From the NCBI GenBank assembly GCA_029247075.1, contig JAQWLX010000108.1:1-34384 (forward strand): a DNA stretch of 34,384 nucleotides. Direction: 5' to 3'. Positions 16,272 through 24,545 of this stretch are shown here, piece by piece. A model generated the notes under the pieces. It was not told where the DNA came from. It was given only the letters and a program-made list of their open reading frames with translations, and ran no database searches. The DNA is from Halieaceae bacterium (GTDB lineage: Bacteria > Pseudomonadota > Gammaproteobacteria > Pseudomonadales > Halieaceae). The first letter of the stretch is position 1. Each line of letters begins with the position of its first letter. Position numbers and translations under genes: made by a program.

Positions 16272-17888
16272 TTAATTCATAAGTTTTTCGCGGCCAAATC
16301 GAATATCGTGAGATTCTCTATCCCACGAGTCGGGAGTTGCACCCTCATTTCGGAGGACTACCTTCATAACTTTGGCGGAAGGCGTTTTCGGCAGCTCATC
16401 CAGTACTCTTATATACCTCGGGACCATGAAGTAAGCCATCCGTTCGCCAAGAAAATGTATCAACTCCTTGGGATCTATCTTAGATCCCTCGACGGGGGCA
16501 ACAGCAATCATAACTTCATCTTCCCCGACATCGCTTGGTACTGCATAGGCCGCTGCTTCCCTAACTGCTGGATATGAGACGACTTCCGCCTCTACTTCGA
16601 AGGAAGAAATATTCTCTCCGCGGCGACGAATAGCATCCTTCATTCTATCTACAAAATAATAGTATCCCGACTCATCTTTACGAAAACAATCTCCAGTATG
16701 GAACCATCCGTTGCGCCAAGCTTCAGCGGTAGCCTCGGCTTGTTTGTAGTAACCGCTATTCATTCCCCAAGGACGATCCGTCCTGACAATCATTTCTCCA
16801 ATCTCTCCCAACTCGACTTCGCAGTCATTTTCATCTACTAGCCTCACGTCTACACCTTCCCGAGCTTTCCCACATGTACCTCGCTTGGAGGGGTTTGGCG
16901 TTGAAACAATAGGTGATGATATTTCAGTCATATTGAAAATCGTGTAGACATCTATACCAAATCTCTGATGGAACTCCGAACTCGTCTCTGTGAGTGGAAC
17001 CATAAAGGCGACCCTTACACCGTGATTTTTGTCATCTTCGGACGGTTTTTGCTTTAACAGAAAAGTGGTCATGACACCCAATAGAAAAAATGCTGTTGTT
17101 TTGGTCTCACGAACGAAAGGCCAAAACTTCTCAGTATCAAAAGTATCCATCACCGCGATGGAGCCACCTCTGACCAACATAACAAACGTGATGCCCATAC
17201 CACCAATATGAAAAATTGGCATATTAATCAAAAACCGATCTTCGCCTGTTACAAAATGCCAAGTTTCCGGACCAGCGTTCGTAAAAATGTGTAGATAGGA
17301 AGATAGCACTCCCTTGGAGGGCCCTGTGGTTCCAGATGTATAGATTATGGATTGCGTATCCCAGGGCTCTATCGGTCGCACGAGTTCAGGAAGATCAGAC
17401 TTCGACTGGGCTAAAGTGTCGAAATTCACTATTGGCAAAACAGACTCAGATTTTTCGCCGACAGACACCAGCTTTTCTATAAGTGCCGTATTGGCTCCAG
17501 TCAGCCTAGATATCAACTGGCTGTGCAAAACGAGTACTCTCGCATCAGAATTATCCAAGACATGCTCTAGGAGCGCCCCTTTAAAGGCTGTATTGAAGGG
17601 CACGAAAACTCCTCCAATATAATTAATTGCGAAAAATGTGAGAATTGCCTCTTTACCGTCAAACATCCAGACAGCTACATGATCTCCTTGATTGACTCCT
17701 TCCTCAGCCAAACCCGATGCTAGTTGCACCACCTTTTCTTTTAATTCGGAATATGTCCATGTTTCATCATCCTCAAATACTGCGAACTCCTGATCGGGCT
17801 TTTCTTTAGCCCATCTATCGACAAGATATCTAGTTACGCACGTATCTCGAGAAGGGACTCTCGGGTCTCTCGTCGCTGCTCCATTCAT
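16272..17888 (-). CDS. AMP-forming acyl-CoA synthetase (CaiC-like ligase)
   Basis: 538 residues of the ANL superfamily. The nucleotide-binding P-loop is IIYTSGTTGPSKG (181-193); the A5-like FNMTEISSP, the hinge FVDRMKDAIRRRGENISSFEVE and the C-terminal catalytic lysine region TPSAKVMKVVLR are all present. It activates a carboxylic acid to its CoA thioester through an acyl-adenylate. The general style, with TWTYSELKEKV and GENISSFEVE, is close to crotonobetaine/carnitine-CoA ligase-like enzymes for short polar or branched acids. Its ATG overlaps the TetR stop codon by 4 bp (ATGA), so translation is coupled. Its position next to the divergent B12 mutase operon suggests it supplies the mutase substrate as a CoA ester, as ligases do in hydroxyisobutyrate pathways (inference). 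Confidence 0.92.
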   Translation of the reverse strand: MNGAATRDPRVPSRDTCVTRYLVDRWAKEKPDQEFAVFEDDETWTYSELKEKVVQLASGLAEEGVNQGDHVAVWMFDGKEAILTFFAINYIGGVFVPFNTAFKGALLEHVLDNSDARVLVLHSQLISRLTGANTALIEKLVSVGEKSESVLPIVNFDTLAQSKSDLPELVRPIEPWDTQSIIYTSGTTGPSKGVLSSYLHIFTNAGPETWHFVTGEDRFLINMPIFHIGGMGITFVMLVRGGSIAVMDTFDTEKFWPFVRETKTTAFFLLGVMTTFLLKQKPSEDDKNHGVRVAFMVPLTETSSEFHQRFGIDVYTIFNMTEISSPIVSTPNPSKRGTCGKAREGVDVRLVDENDCEVELGEIGEMIVRTDRPWGMNSGYYKQAEATAEAWRNGWFHTGDCFRKDESGYYYFVDRMKDAIRRRGENISSFEVEAEVVSYPAVREAAAYAVPSDVGEDEVMIAVAPVEGSKIDPKELIHFLGERMAYFMVPRYIRVLDELPKTPSAKVMKVVLRNEGATPDSWDRESHDIRFGREKLMN

Positions 17889-18565
17889 CCTATACCCCCA
17901 TCAATAGCTGTTATCTTAGCAACGTTTTTTTGGCGATGATCAACATATAGTAACGACAACACCATCTCCAATATGTGATTCGTAATATCCAAAGAGGTCC
18001 ACTTTCCACCAGGGATATACCAGAAAGAAACCCATGAAAGCACGCCACTGATTGTTTTAGCAGTGAGCCCAAGATCGTCGATAAAAAATTCGCCAGACTC
18101 AACACCTATCTCCAATAACTTTGACAGGCGATGATCAAACAAGCTGCGCTGCTGCCTTATAGATCGAGCTTCTGCGGAGTCTAGATTCTTTTCTTCACGG
18201 CCATAAACAACAATATATTCTTGATAGCCAATAACGATATCTGTGACTTCTGTTACTAACTGTATCAATTTATCTGAAGGACTCTCTTTCCCTCCGTCTA
18301 TGCGATCAAATGCCTCTAGAGACAAAGTTATTCCTGTCTGACAGATCTCATAGAGTAATTGACTCTTATTCTTGTAATAGCCATATATGAAGGGCTTCGT
18401 AACATCTAGTTGATCCGCTATCGCCTCAATAGTCGTCCTCTCATATCCCAATTCATAGAATAAGTGACACGCTTCTTCCTGGATGCGCTTCTTTTTAAAT
18501 TGAGATATTTCGTCCTTCAAACCCTTGGGTTCCATCGCTTTTTTCTGCATCGGCTGCTTTCTCAC
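17885..18565 (-). CDS. TetR/AcrR family transcriptional regulator
   Basis: 226 residues from GTG at 18565, 1 bp after the dehydrogenase stop; an ATG at 18550 is an alternative with AAGGTGAG upstream. The N-terminal TetR helix-turn-helix is clear: IQEEACHLFYELGYERTTIE, then AIADQLDVTKPFIYGYYKNK. The C-terminal ligand-binding domain is variable, and WVSFWYIPGG resembles TetR regulators of lipid/CoA metabolism. It lies inside the operon between the dehydrogenase and the ligase, so it probably autoregulates the operon and perhaps the divergent mutase operon. Candidate operators are the repeats at 19750-19827. The inducer is probably an acid or acyl-CoA of the pathway (inference). Confidence 0.93.
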   Translation of the reverse strand: MRKQPMQKKAMEPKGLKDEISQFKKKRIQEEACHLFYELGYERTTIEAIADQLDVTKPFIYGYYKNKSQLLYEICQTGITLSLEAFDRIDGGKESPSDKLIQLVTEVTDIVIGYQEYIVVYGREEKNLDSAEARSIRQQRSLFDHRLSKLLEIGVESGEFFIDDLGLTAKTISGVLSWVSFWYIPGGKWTSLDITNHILEMVLSLLYVDHRQKNVAKITAIDGGIG

Positions 18566-18566
18566 C

Positions 18567-19724
18567 TTAAATGGCTAAATCTAGAATTTTTCGCACATCT
18601 GACGAAGACTCGATCTTCTTAGGATTAGTTCTGGCCCAAAAATCCAGCATGGTATATTCCGCTATTTGGTCGAGTCTATCTTCTGTGACACCGACTTCTG
18701 ACAGGGAGCGAGGCATGCCAAGTTCAGAAATAAATTCATCTACTATTTTACTTGCATCTTCTCCTGGACGACCAAAGCAATCACTAATGCGTCGCTGTCG
18801 ATCGGCGTTAACCTCTCTGTTGTACTCGAGGACCGCTGGGGCCATCACGCACGAACAGTAACCATGTGGAACATCACAGGTACCCCCAAGGATATGACCA
18901 ATTGCATGGCTAGCCCCCATCGGCACACCACCTATAATAGGAATCATTGACTGCCATGCTCCAATCTGACACCGCAGGCGCGAATTCATATCATCGGGCG
19001 ATTTGTGAACTATTGGCAACGCATCGCTTAGAAGCCTTAACGCGCTCTCGGCTATACCATCACTAAAATGGTCTGATGATAGAGAGCCTAAAGTCTCTAG
19101 AGCATGGTCAACGGACCTCACACCTGTTGAAGTCCAAAGCCAAGCAGGAGTATGTCTCGTTAATTCGGGATCCAGTATTACGGCAACAGGGGCCATCATG
19201 GGGTGCTCAAATCCCTGTTTGTGACCAATCTTCTCATCAGTCGCACCCGCTAAGGGATTAAATTCTCCTCCTGATAATGTTGTTGGACAGCAAATTACCC
19301 TTAAATCAGGACTCTCAAACGCCGGCTTTATAGTCTCACCGGCCTCATTAACATAAACATGGAAAGGCTCTAAATCATCATGTTCCACCAAGCCATGCTT
19401 TAAAACTAAGGGAATTATTTTTCCAGCGTCTGTTACAGAACCACCGCCAATAGTAACAATAAGGTCTGCTTCGCTAGATCGAGCATTGGCAGCAGCCTCC
19501 AAAACAGAAGATCTAGGAGCGTGCGGCGGAATACCGTCATGAACACAAACCACTCGGTCCCCCAGTGCTTTGCAAACTCTCTCTATTTCGTCAGTAGTCT
19601 TTAAAAGGGTACTGCTCACGAGTAAAAAGATACGGGATGAACCAAGTTGATCGACTTCATGTACTAATGCCTCTGAAAGTCGTTCACCGAGATGAACCCG
19701 CTCTGTCGTTGTTAGCTGAAACAC
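18567..19724 (-). CDS. Iron-containing-type alcohol dehydrogenase, maleylacetate reductase-like subgroup
   Basis: 385 residues with the group III dehydrogenase fold: GGGSVTDAGK (93-102, NAD(P) binding), CPTTLSGGEFNPLAGATDE (146-164), and the metal region TGVRSVDHALE (200-210), SHAIGH (272-277) and VPHGYC (285-290). In classical Fe-ADHs the metal Asp sits four residues before the His (GxDALxH); here that place is Arg with an Asp directly before the His, as I recall for maleylacetate reductase-like enzymes. Cytoplasmic NAD(P)H-linked oxidation of a hydroxy- or reduction of an oxo-compound is expected. The start is GTG at 19724, with GAG upstream. First gene of the operon with TetR and ligase; the divergent mutase operon starts 132 bp away. 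Confidence 0.88.
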   Translation of the reverse strand: MFQLTTTERVHLGERLSEALVHEVDQLGSSRIFLLVSSTLLKTTDEIERVCKALGDRVVCVHDGIPPHAPRSSVLEAAANARSSEADLIVTIGGGSVTDAGKIIPLVLKHGLVEHDDLEPFHVYVNEAGETIKPAFESPDLRVICCPTTLSGGEFNPLAGATDEKIGHKQGFEHPMMAPVAVILDPELTRHTPAWLWTSTGVRSVDHALETLGSLSSDHFSDGIAESALRLLSDALPIVHKSPDDMNSRLRCQIGAWQSMIPIIGGVPMGASHAIGHILGGTCDVPHGYCSCVMAPAVLEYNREVNADRQRRISDCFGRPGEDASKIVDEFISELGMPRSLSEVGVTEDRLDQIAEYTMLDFWARTNPKKIESSSDVRKILDLAI

Positions 19725-19749
19725 TTAATTTCTCATTTTTTGCTTACCT

Positions 19750-19827
19750 AAACACAACGCTAACAGCGAAAACGAGTATAGTAAAGGGCTGGGAATATGA
19801 GTAAACAAACGCTAATATCAGTATAGT
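19750..19827. repeat. Paired direct repeats in the divergent mutase/dehydrogenase promoter region
   Basis: AAACACAACGCTAA (19750-19763) recurs with a one-base deletion as AAACAAACGCTAA (19803-19815). Each copy is followed by AGTATAGT (19775-19782 and 19820-19827) at different distances (11 and 4 nt). All four elements lie in the 132-bp gap between divergent operons, one of which encodes a TetR regulator, so they are candidate operators. AGTATAGT resembles AGTATACT at 12712-12719. Confidence 0.4.
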
Positions 19828-19856
19828 TATTTTTTGAGTCCGATTCAGAGAAATTT

Positions 19857-21485
19857 ATGAAAAAATCAGAATCTGAGCAAATTAGATCTGCCTCAGGTAT
19901 TGAACTTAAAACATTCTATACCAAGGACGATATACCTAAAGCTCACGAACCCTATATTAACACATCGCCTGGAGAAGCTCCCTACCATCGCGGTTTTCAC
20001 AAAAAGGGTTATAGAACAAAACCGTGGCGAATTTTCCAACTAAGTGGATTTGGAAAACCTGAAGATGAAAACGAAAGAATTAAATTTCTTCTAAAAAATG
20101 GAGAAACCGGTTTTATAATGGAGCATGATCGTAATACAGCTGATCATTGCTATAACGTCGATCATCCACAGGTATTAGCTCGCCGTGAGGACGTAGGATT
20201 AACTGGCGCAGTAATGCAAAGCGTTCGTGATACAGCGATCTGCCTGGAAGGTTTACCCATTGAGACAAGTTTTGGACACGCTGGTGGTGCAGTAGTGCAA
20301 CATGCTCCTTTCGCACTTGCATCATATTGGACTGTTGCAAAAAAATTAGGGTACCAACTGAGTAAATTAGCGGGTACTGGTCAAAGCGACTTCAATCTCA
20401 CATATCTGGGATGCATCACTAAACAGCAGATTCCCACAAAAGCCGGGCTACGTTTCAATACTGATATCATCGAATTCTGTGGGAAGGAAATGCCAAATTG
20501 GGTACCTGTTTCTATTGCCGGTTATAATGGAGCCGATTCAGGCCTTACACCAGATCAGGAACTAGGATCCTTATTCGCAAATGCCATTGAATATCTTGAC
20601 GAAGTTCAAAGGCGGCAAAGTATTCCATTAGAAGTGGCTGCTAAAGGATGTGCCGGTGTGAGCTTTAGAGCGTCTATTCATATTTTTGAGGAGGCTGCGA
20701 AGATGCGCGCCGCGCGGCTAATGTGGAGTCAACTTCTAAAAGAACGTTACAACATAACTGAACCAAAAATTGCGAATTTACGTATCCATTGCGTTACCGC
20801 TGGATCAAAAATGACTTATCAGCAACCTTTGAATAATATTGTTCGGGGAACTCTTATGGGATTAGCCGCTGTATTAGGAGGCGTGCAGTCATTAGGAGTA
20901 TCAGGTTATGACGAAGCCCTATCAATCCCATCGGAGCACGCCCATCAAATGTCCGTCCGAATTCAACAAATCTTGCAAGAAGAAACTCAATTAGCTGCAG
21001 TAACAGATCCTTTGGGAGGCTCTTACTATACAGAAGCTCTCACAGGACTGCTTGTCGAGAAAGCTTGGACATTTTTTGAAGAAATTCAAGATCAGGGAGG
21101 ATATCTTGCATGTCTAGATAATGGCTGGCTGCATGCAAAAGCAGCAGAAAATCAGCATTTGGAATTCATGGAGATGGAGCACGGTAAACAGCAACTTGTT
21201 GGTGTCACATGTGCGGAGGAGGATGCATCGCCTTTTCAAATTGATGGTTTCATGGGTACAGATGATGCTTTTGATGTCGCCCTGGAAAGACTAAATACAG
21301 TGAAGAGGGAGCGTCATGAGCGGGGAGCCTCTGCTAGCCTAAAGGCATTGGAAAAAGCCTGCCGCGGAGAAGATAACATTATGCCTCCAATCATGGATGC
21401 AGTCGCTGCTGAAGCCACACTTGGTGAAATAGGTGATGTATATCGGGAAGTCTTTGGCGACTGGAATATTCCGATACAATTTTAG
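19857..21485 (+). CDS. Divergent B12-dependent acyl-CoA mutase, large (catalytic) subunit
   Basis: 542 residues with the TIM-barrel domain of the methylmalonyl-CoA mutase family but no B12 domain, as in split mutases (ICM, 2-hydroxyisobutyryl-CoA mutase). Recognisable blocks: KPWRIFQLSGFGKPEDENER, KNGETGF, GHAGGAVV, KLAGTGQSD, SIAGYNGADSG, AAKMRAARLMW, NNIVRGTLMGL, AVLGGVQSL, GYDEALSIPSE and TDPLGGSYY. Pocket positions, aligned from memory to P. shermanii MCM: Tyr89 is Leu62; Ala116 is Glu89 (Asp117 in hydroxyisobutyryl mutase); Arg207 is Cys186; His244 is Asn224; Glu370 is kept (Glu353). Loss of Tyr89 and Arg207 argues against methylmalonyl-CoA. The nearest archetype by eye is the hydroxyisobutyryl mutase. 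It would rearrange an acyl-CoA carbon skeleton by radical chemistry in the cytoplasm. First gene of an operon with the small subunit and MeaB. Confidence 0.9.
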   Translation: MKKSESEQIRSASGIELKTFYTKDDIPKAHEPYINTSPGEAPYHRGFHKKGYRTKPWRIFQLSGFGKPEDENERIKFLLKNGETGFIMEHDRNTADHCYNVDHPQVLARREDVGLTGAVMQSVRDTAICLEGLPIETSFGHAGGAVVQHAPFALASYWTVAKKLGYQLSKLAGTGQSDFNLTYLGCITKQQIPTKAGLRFNTDIIEFCGKEMPNWVPVSIAGYNGADSGLTPDQELGSLFANAIEYLDEVQRRQSIPLEVAAKGCAGVSFRASIHIFEEAAKMRAARLMWSQLLKERYNITEPKIANLRIHCVTAGSKMTYQQPLNNIVRGTLMGLAAVLGGVQSLGVSGYDEALSIPSEHAHQMSVRIQQILQEETQLAAVTDPLGGSYYTEALTGLLVEKAWTFFEEIQDQGGYLACLDNGWLHAKAAENQHLEFMEMEHGKQQLVGVTCAEEDASPFQIDGFMGTDDAFDVALERLNTVKRERHERGASASLKALEKACRGEDNIMPPIMDAVAAEATLGEIGDVYREVFGDWNIPIQF

Positions 21486-21496
21486 GGACTACCAAG

Positions 21497-21901
21497 ATGG
21501 AGCATAAACGAATATTAATGGCAAAAACCGGTCTCGATGGACATTGGCGAGGACCTACGATAGTCGCTAGAGCGCTTCGAGATGCCGGCTACGAGGTAAT
21601 AATGATTGGCATGGCAACAAGTGATGAGATTGTCAGAGCCTGTATCGACGAAGATGTTGATCTTGTCGGGCTGAATATTGGAGGCCACATAAAAGTAGCA
21701 TTGAGAGCAATTGAAGCGATAAAACTCGAAAGACCAGACCTTCCAATATTTGCTGGTGGAACGATTACGCCAGCATCGGCTAGACAACTTGAGTCGCTTG
21801 GAATAGAAGTATATCCGCCCGGATCACAACTAGCAGACATTGTCGTCGCTGCCGGTAGATTAATTAACTCTGACTCCTTCTCGCAGGCGGGAGAAGATTG
21901 A
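21497..21901 (+). CDS. B12-binding small subunit of the acyl-CoA mutase
   Basis: 134 residues, a stand-alone cobalamin-binding Rossmann domain, about the size of HcmB/IcmB small subunits. The base-off/His-on signature is KTGLDGHWRG: Lys10, Asp14 and His16 match the Lys-Asp-His set of methylmalonyl-CoA mutase, and His16 is the lower cobalt ligand. GLNIGGH and FAGGTITP line the nucleotide-tail cleft. It pairs with the large subunit 11 bp upstream to form the active heterotetrameric enzyme. Its stop overlaps the TTG start of the MeaB-like gene by 4 bp. Because the B12-binding residues are intact, the odd catalytic subunit is probably part of a working adenosylcobalamin enzyme rather than a relic. 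Confidence 0.95.
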   Translation: MEHKRILMAKTGLDGHWRGPTIVARALRDAGYEVIMIGMATSDEIVRACIDEDVDLVGLNIGGHIKVALRAIEAIKLERPDLPIFAGGTITPASARQLESLGIEVYPPGSQLADIVVAAGRLINSDSFSQAGED

Positions 21902-22860
21902 ACTCAAAAAACTCGGATCTTTTGTCGAGAGCGATTAAAGGCGAACGAGGAGCCCTTGCTCGTCTGCTAAGCATTTCTGAAAATGACATTTCTGCATCAG
22001 CCGAGATTGAGCTAAGCCTCCTTAACTCATTGGGAGTTGCGAAGATTGTCGGTGTAACCGGTCCACCTGGTGCGGGAAAATCAAGTGTAATCGCCCAGCT
22101 ACTTAATCATACCAAGGAGGAATTTGACAAGACCGCCGTTATCGCCGTTGATCCAAGCTCTCCTTTTACCAAAGGAGCCCTGCTTGGCGATAGAGTAAGA
22201 ATGGAAATAGTTGATCGAAGTAAATCGATCTTCATCCGCTCCATGGCATCTCGCGGGAATCACGGCGGCTTGGCTAGAAGCACTACCTCCGCTATCACTT
22301 TATTCGACGGTTGCGGATGGCCATTAATAATCGTGGAGACACTTGGGATTGGCCAAATTGAGCTCGATATAGCGAGCATCGCCGATGTCACTGTGGTCGT
22401 ACTTACACCAGGCTGGGGAGACAACTTCCAAGCCAACAAGGCAGGTCTTACTGAGTCTGGAGATATCTATGTCGTCAACAAAAGTGATCGGCCGGGAGCA
22501 GCAAAAACCAGAATAGAATTAGAGGAGTCACTTAGCCTCCTCCCGCACTCTTCAACTTCCATTCCTGTATTGGAAACTATAGCGACTAAGTCTTCTGGAA
22601 TTGATGATCTTTGGAAAAACATAATGGAGAAATGTGAAACATCTGAATCAAACACCTCTGCTAAGAAATATTCTCGCCGCTCACAATTAATTCATCGTCT
22701 TCTGAAAATTAGGGTTGATGAAGCTGTAAACGATTGCATTCAAGGGTTATATACAGAATTCACCGATGAGAGACAAAATATACCTTTTGAGGAGGCTAAT
22801 GCTTCTCTAAATCGCCTTGTGGCAGATGTTGCAGAGAAGTTAAAACCAAAGAAAACATAA
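21898..22860 (+). CDS. MeaB/ArgK-type G3E GTPase, mutase chaperone
   Basis: 320 residues. Walker A GPPGAGKS (55-62); VDPSSPFTKGALLGDRVRM (84-102), diagnostic of MeaB; SMASRGNHGGLARST; switch region ETLGIGQIELD; and base-recognition NKSD (194-197). MeaB-type proteins gate cofactor loading and protect and repair B12-dependent acyl-CoA mutases. The start is TTG at 21898, overlapping the small-subunit stop (TTGA), with GGGAGAAGA just upstream; no better ATG is near, and translation is likely coupled. A dedicated MeaB in the mutase operon matches the meaH arrangement reported for 2-hydroxyisobutyryl-CoA mutase clusters. The last part (about 255-320) is the dimerisation arm. Confidence 0.93.
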   Translation: MNSKNSDLLSRAIKGERGALARLLSISENDISASAEIELSLLNSLGVAKIVGVTGPPGAGKSSVIAQLLNHTKEEFDKTAVIAVDPSSPFTKGALLGDRVRMEIVDRSKSIFIRSMASRGNHGGLARSTTSAITLFDGCGWPLIIVETLGIGQIELDIASIADVTVVVLTPGWGDNFQANKAGLTESGDIYVVNKSDRPGAAKTRIELEESLSLLPHSSTSIPVLETIATKSSGIDDLWKNIMEKCETSESNTSAKKYSRRSQLIHRLLKIRVDEAVNDCIQGLYTEFTDERQNIPFEEANASLNRLVADVAEKLKPKKT

Positions 22861-23174
22861 ATTAACTGACGCTGGCCTTTTGAAGCGCGATGAGAGATTG
22901 GCCGTTGGCATTACCGAAGCTGCGATTAATTCAAAGGCGTTCTTTAGATAATATGTGGGATTTCGGAATAACTTTACCATTCGAAATTTAATTTCTTCAT
23001 TTCTAAGTGGTGTTTCTTTTTCCTCATAAAACATACCAAAATTTACTTACCTATCCTGATACTCCCTTAGACTAGTATGTGTGAGGTATATTAGCTTCCC
23101 TACTACTTAAACTACTCTTTCAAATAGTTTATTTCAGTTAAAATAGCTAACCGAGCAGTTGAGCATTATGCCAT
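22861..23174. other. Intergenic stretch, no supported gene
   Basis: 314 bp between the MeaB and MFS genes. Open frames on both strands are short and do not resemble known proteins. The last 100 bp are AT-rich and should hold the MFS promoter; GTTA-AAATAGC-TAAC near 23138-23152 is a small inverted repeat. No tRNA or convincing terminator is seen. Confidence 0.5.
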
Positions 23175-24479
23175 ATGAAAAATACAGAATCAGATCAGAC
23201 TGGTGTCGCAAGCGGAGATATAGGATTTCTTTTTTTCCTAACATTTCTTAACGTATTGAACATGATCGACCGGCAATTATTAGCAAGTCTTTCAAATTAC
23301 ATTATACCGGATCTCAAGCTTACTAATACAGAATATGGTCTACTGACTGGTCTGGTTTTTCTATTTTTCTATTCCATTGCCGGACTATTTATGGGAATCT
23401 TAGCGGACACGGTAAATCGAACTCGTTTGATTACTTTTGGGCTTGCTTTATGGAGCGGATTTACAGCACTTACTGGGATGGCACGTAGTTTTGCGGGTTT
23501 AGCTATCCCACGAGTGTTTATTGGTATTGGCGAATCCATCATAACGCCAAGTGCAATGTCTTTACTTTCTGATCGATTCCCCTCTTCAAATTTAGGTTTT
23601 GCAACCGGATTTTATTACCTAGGGGTACCAATTGGGGCGGGAATAAGTCTGCTTGTTGCTGGTTATCTTGCGCCAATAATTGGATGGCGAAGCTGTTTTT
23701 ATTTACTTGGCGGACTCGGCATATTTTTGTCTTTAATGATGTGGTTTATGAAGGAAACTCCTAGACGATATCACCTACCAATAAACAATAATAGGACGGA
23801 TGAGCCAGCGATCAATATGAATTATGTAGCCCGGCTCGCATTCGAAACCATCCCTAAATCGCCTGCTTTGGTGTGGACCATAGTAGGAGCCATGTCCATG
23901 AGCTTCTTCTTTGGAACTATTATTTTTGAACAGTTATGGCTGGTGCAAGAGAGAGGGTTTGAACGATCTCAAATTGCAACACTCTCGGGATGGTTAGCTT
24001 TAACAGGTGGAATTCTAGGTAATTTACTAGGCGGTATTGGAAGTGATATTTTTATCCGAAAGACACAACTAGCTCGTCCTATGTTTCTTTTTTGGGTTCT
24101 TTTGATATTAGCACCAATAACTATTATTTATCGAATCGTGCCTGACGATTCAATCTGGATAAAAATTGGACTTTTTGTCGGAATGTTTCAAATTGGCGCC
24201 TTTTATGGCCCGATTTTTTCTACAGTCCAGGAATTGGTTCCTGCACAAATTCGATCGACTAGTGTCGCTTTGCTTCTTCTAATGATGAATTTAGTCGGAA
24301 CAGGTATAGGTGTTACCATTTCCGGGATGGCAATAGACATGATGATTTTGAAAGGTATTGATCAGCCTTATACAGTGACTTTGCTAGCATTAACCATTAT
24401 CGCATTCATCTCTATACCATGCTTCCTGTTTGCTGGTTTGGGATTTGAAAGAGGCAAAGATCGAGTAAGAGATATGTGA
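23175..24479 (+). CDS. MFS transporter (spinster-like family)
   Basis: 434 residues with about 12 hydrophobic helices. MFS hallmarks: FLNVLNMIDRQLLASL in the first helix, GLLTGLVFLFFYSIAGLFMGILADTVNRTRL (helix 2 to loop 2-3 with the D-x-x-x-R motif), RVFIGIGESIITPSAMSLLSDRFP in helices 4-5 and GIGSDIFIRK in the second half. The N-terminal block is typical of the spinster-like group used by many proteobacteria for aromatic acids, steroids and other organic acids. It lies 314 bp after the mutase operon on the same strand and probably has its own promoter. Transport of the cluster's substrate or product is an inference. Confidence 0.9.
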   Translation: MKNTESDQTGVASGDIGFLFFLTFLNVLNMIDRQLLASLSNYIIPDLKLTNTEYGLLTGLVFLFFYSIAGLFMGILADTVNRTRLITFGLALWSGFTALTGMARSFAGLAIPRVFIGIGESIITPSAMSLLSDRFPSSNLGFATGFYYLGVPIGAGISLLVAGYLAPIIGWRSCFYLLGGLGIFLSLMMWFMKETPRRYHLPINNNRTDEPAINMNYVARLAFETIPKSPALVWTIVGAMSMSFFFGTIIFEQLWLVQERGFERSQIATLSGWLALTGGILGNLLGGIGSDIFIRKTQLARPMFLFWVLLILAPITIIYRIVPDDSIWIKIGLFVGMFQIGAFYGPIFSTVQELVPAQIRSTSVALLLLMMNLVGTGIGVTISGMAIDMMILKGIDQPYTVTLLALTIIAFISIPCFLFAGLGFERGKDRVRDM

Positions 24480-24545
24480 TTCTGTAAGATTTCGAGATGC
24501 TTTTCGGTAATTCAAACAACCTGATTAAAAACTAAATAAAAGAAT

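Noticed and set aside
19857-21485. Annotation as methylmalonyl-CoA mutase
   Set aside because: The residues that bind the methylmalonyl carboxylate (Tyr89, Arg207) are replaced by Leu and Cys, and the protein lacks the fused B12 domain.
22840-23034. 64-residue minus-strand frame after the MeaB gene
   Set aside because: It overlaps the end of the MeaB gene, and has no domain and no supporting ribosome-binding site.
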